Assembly (NCBI GenBank): GCA_965267355.1
Contig: OZ253956.1
Span: forward strand, 248,001 to 312,000
Direction: 5' to 3'
DNA length: 64,000 nt
Source: GCA-002793235 sp965267355
GTDB taxonomy: Bacteria; Bacteroidota; Bacteroidia; Flavobacteriales_E; Vicingaceae
The first letter of the stretch is position 1. Every line of letters begins with the position of its first letter. The position numbers were made by a program, and so were the translations under genes. Positions 61,957 to 64,000 of this stretch are shown here, piece by piece. The notes beneath the pieces are model-generated. The model was not told the origin of the DNA and did no database searches. It worked only from the letters and a program-made list of their open reading frames with translations.

Positions 61957-62976
61957 ATGAAAAAAGGAGTTTTACTTATTAATCTGGGCACACCAGACAG
62001 TCCTTCGGTTAAAGATGTAAGGAAATATTTACGTGAATTTTTAATGGATGAATACGTTATTGATTTACCTTATTTAAGTAGATGGATGTTGGTGAATTTG
62101 ATTATTGCTCCTTTAAGAGCTCCAAAATCTGCAGAGATTTACCAGCAATTATGGACAAAAAATGGATCACCATTATTTTACTACGGAAAAGAAGTAAGAA
62201 AGCTGTTACAAGAAAAAATGGGTTCCGAAACTTCTGTTTATTTGGCAATGCGTTACCAAAACCCATCAATTAATTCTGTATTACAACAAATTAAAGCGGA
62301 TGGAATAACTGACTTAAAAGTAATTCCACTTTATCCTCAATTTGCTTCCTCCTCTACCAGAACATGTATTGAAAAAGTAAAAACAGAACTTAAAAAACTA
62401 AACTATCATCCAAACATTTCTTTTATAGAAAACTTTGTACAAAACAAATTGTTTATCGAAACTTTTGCTGACTTAGGCAACAACTATTGGAAAACTGGTG
62501 ATTTTGATAAAGTAGTTTTTAGTTATCACGGAATACCTGAACGACACATTTTAAAAGATTCCGTTGACAACTATTGTCAGATCAGTGATGCTTGTTGTGC
62601 AAAGTACCATAGCAAAAACCGCTTATGCTACAGAGCTCAATGTTACGAAACATCAAGGTTGATTGCTGCTAAAATGAACCTTAGTGAGACTGATTACGAA
62701 GTAGTATTTCAATCAAGATTGGCATCAAGAGCAAAAGACCCTTGGTTAAAACCTTATGCTGATTTGGTAATTGCTGATTTACCTAAACAAGGAATTAAAA
62801 ATGTGTTATGTTTTTCACCTAGTTTTATAGCAGATTGTTTAGAAACAACCATAGAAGTTGGAGTAGAGTTTAAAGAAATATTTGAAGAAAACGGTGGTGA
62901 AAAATGGCAGTTGGTAGAAAGTTTAAATGACCACCCAAAATGGATTGAAGCATTACAGGAAATGGCAACCCACTAA
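61957..62976 (+). CDS. hemH: Ferrochelatase
   Basis: This 339-residue enzyme inserts ferrous iron into protoporphyrin IX. It has the N-terminal LLINLGTPDSPSVKDVRKYL, the catalytic histidine in FSYHGIPERHI and the C-terminal SFIADCLETTIEVGVEF with its conserved glutamate. An internal cysteine-rich stretch (residues about 207-229: YCQISDACCAKYHSKNRLC, then YRAQC) holds five or more cysteines, which may bind a metal or iron-sulfur cluster as in some bacterial ferrochelatases. Its stop overlaps the DUF218 gene start by one base (TAATG). Confidence 0.96.
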   Translation: MKKGVLLINLGTPDSPSVKDVRKYLREFLMDEYVIDLPYLSRWMLVNLIIAPLRAPKSAEIYQQLWTKNGSPLFYYGKEVRKLLQEKMGSETSVYLAMRYQNPSINSVLQQIKADGITDLKVIPLYPQFASSSTRTCIEKVKTELKKLNYHPNISFIENFVQNKLFIETFADLGNNYWKTGDFDKVVFSYHGIPERHILKDSVDNYCQISDACCAKYHSKNRLCYRAQCYETSRLIAAKMNLSETDYEVVFQSRLASRAKDPWLKPYADLVIADLPKQGIKNVLCFSPSFIADCLETTIEVGVEFKEIFEENGGEKWQLVESLNDHPKWIEALQEMATH

Positions 62977-63740
62977 TGTTTTTCTACCTATCTAAAATAT
63001 TGTTTTTCTTAACCACACCTATTGTATGGATATTTGCATTATTCTTATGGGGAATGCTCACTAAAAAACCTGAGCGAAAGAAAAAATTACTTTGGGCTTC
63101 ACTTATTTGTTTTTACTTTTTTTCTAATGCTTTTATCACTGACGAATTTGTAAGAACCTATGAAGACCGAGCCATAAAATACAGCGACCTAAAAGAAGAA
63201 TATGATGTTGCTATTGTATTGGGAGGTTTTAGCAATCATGACCCCAAACAAGAACTCATACAATTTCACTCGGCTACTGACAGGCTAATGGCAGGAATTA
63301 AATTATACAAAACAGGTAAGGCTAAAAAAATAATGATAAGCAGTGGCTCGGGTCAAATAATGCGACCTGATGAAAAAGAAGCCTTGTACATTAAAGATTA
63401 CTTATTGGATATTGGCATACCTGAGGAAGATTTAATTATTGAAAGTGAATCTAAAAACACCCGAGAGAATGCCGTTAACTGTGCTGAAATTTTAAACCAA
63501 CAGTACAAAAAAGGAAAATACATTTTGGTTACTTCTGCCAAACACATGCCAAGAGCAAAAAGATGTTTTACCAAAGTTGGTTTAGAAGTAACCCCATTTA
63601 GTGTTGACCAGCAAGCAGGGCCACGCAAGTTTTTATTAGACCATTTATTTATACCAGATGTAGATGCTTTGAGAAGGTGGCAAATGCTTTTTAAAGAATG
63701 GATGGGGTTTATCGCTTATAAAATGATGGGATATTGTTAA
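62976..63740 (+). CDS. DUF218 (YdcF/SanA-like) inner-membrane protein
   Basis: This 254-residue protein has two N-terminal membrane helices (about 5-25 and 38-55) and a DUF218 domain (about 78-240) with VAIVLGGF, ATDRLMAGIKLYKTGKAKKIMISSGSG and SESKNTRENAVNCAEIL. The same set of motifs occurs in ElyC, SanA and YdcF, which act in envelope and lipid-carrier metabolism. The catalytic role is not established. It is translated in coupling with hemH (TAATG), so the two are co-transcribed. Confidence 0.88.
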   Translation: MFFYLSKILFFLTTPIVWIFALFLWGMLTKKPERKKKLLWASLICFYFFSNAFITDEFVRTYEDRAIKYSDLKEEYDVAIVLGGFSNHDPKQELIQFHSATDRLMAGIKLYKTGKAKKIMISSGSGQIMRPDEKEALYIKDYLLDIGIPEEDLIIESESKNTRENAVNCAEILNQQYKKGKYILVTSAKHMPRAKRCFTKVGLEVTPFSVDQQAGPRKFLLDHLFIPDVDALRRWQMLFKEWMGFIAYKMMGYC

Positions 63741-63775
63741 CACAATAGTTTGCTACATTTCAAGTTTATTGGTTA

Positions 63776-64000
63776 ATGATTTTTAACATTCGCGCATACT
63801 TCACTTCAACCTTAATTCTAGGTATTTTATCAAGCATTATTTTTATAATTCGCTCTTTTTATCTCTATACAGATTCTGAATATATTTATGATTATCTTAA
63901 ATGTGACTCTCAATCAGATTCAGTTATAATCCCTATTACAGAATCTATTTTAAGTGGAATTGTTTTCATTATTATTCATATAATAGCTTTCATTCTTTTT
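63776..64000 (+). CDS. Partial membrane protein (3' end beyond window)
   Basis: An ATG 35 bases after the DUF218 gene opens a 75-codon frame that runs off the right edge. It encodes two hydrophobic segments (TLILGILSSIIFIIRSFYLY and SGIVFIIIHIIAFILF) separated by an acidic, Ser/Asp-rich loop with one cysteine. No family can be assigned from this fragment. Confidence 0.5.
   Translation, partial: MIFNIRAYFTSTLILGILSSIIFIIRSFYLYTDSEYIYDYLKCDSQSDSVIIPITESILSGIVFIIIHIIAFILF

Overview
The window is chromosomal DNA from a member of the Bacteroidota, most likely a gliding or marine Flavobacteriales-type bacterium. The DNA is AT-rich. Promoters fit the phylum pattern (TTG/TTTG, about 19-21 nt, TAnnTTTG) and there is little Shine-Dalgarno signal. 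Several proteins carry type IX secretion (T9SS) C-terminal domains, there is a PorP/SprF protein, and PD40/OmpA envelope proteins and TPR-based sensors are common. atpD-atpC stands apart from the rest of the ATP synthase genes. No tRNA, rRNA, CRISPR array, phage gene or transposase was recognised, and no gene-free stretch exceeds about 300 bases (the longest, about 280 bases, lies before the giant secreted protein).

Layout. 0-4 kb: two envelope proteins, one with an OmpA-like end cut by the window edge and one TPR/PD40 protein with SPOR-like repeats. 4-9 kb: M16 peptidase, O-methyltransferase, Xaa-Pro aminopeptidase, MscL and a cation/proton antiporter. 9-15 kb: a regulated cluster of an M43 metalloprotease with T9SS signal, a membrane TPR-PP2C-LuxR fusion, a 66-residue free-standing LuxR protein and a beta-barrel protein. 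15-24 kb: housekeeping genes (mfd, fbp, aspartate kinase, an acetyltransferase) and hypothetical genes. 24.5-33.7 kb: a 1996-residue T9SS type-B protein with 483-bp tandem repeats, its PorP/SprF partner and an OmpA/PD40/TPR protein. 33.8-36.3 kb: four packed minus-strand genes. 36.4-40.3 kb: hemB-hemL-hemE plus a P-loop kinase. 40.3-48.1 kb: a beta-helix/LamG T9SS protein, a second mini-LuxR, a TPR-histidine kinase-receiver-AraC hybrid and a thioredoxin-fold protein. 48-53.5 kb: phoH and purL. 53.6-56.2 kb: an ECF sigma factor, a probable dual-membrane anti-sigma factor and a small exported protein. 56.2-64 kb: atpDC, ribF, an LRR protein, membrane proteins, hemJ, hemH and a DUF218 protein.

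How the genes fit together. Two signalling clusters look alike. Each has a large sensor with the same periplasmic TPR chassis (SpoIIE phosphatase plus LuxR in one, histidine kinase plus receiver plus AraC in the other), a tiny LuxR protein with no sensing domain placed directly before an exported or outer-membrane protein, and a T9SS-secreted product. In the first cluster, a 26-bp element with an 18-bp palindrome occurs with 25/26 identity in front of the mini-LuxR gene and the metalloprotease gene. In both places it sits at the same distance from a Bacteroidota-type promoter, which marks a probable LuxR-type operator and small regulon. The second cluster is bounded by 39-bp direct repeats of a gene 3' end, so it may be an old integrated module. 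These two observations are the main candidates for something undescribed. The rest is mostly conserved core metabolism (heme, purine, riboflavin, ATP synthase) and envelope biogenesis.
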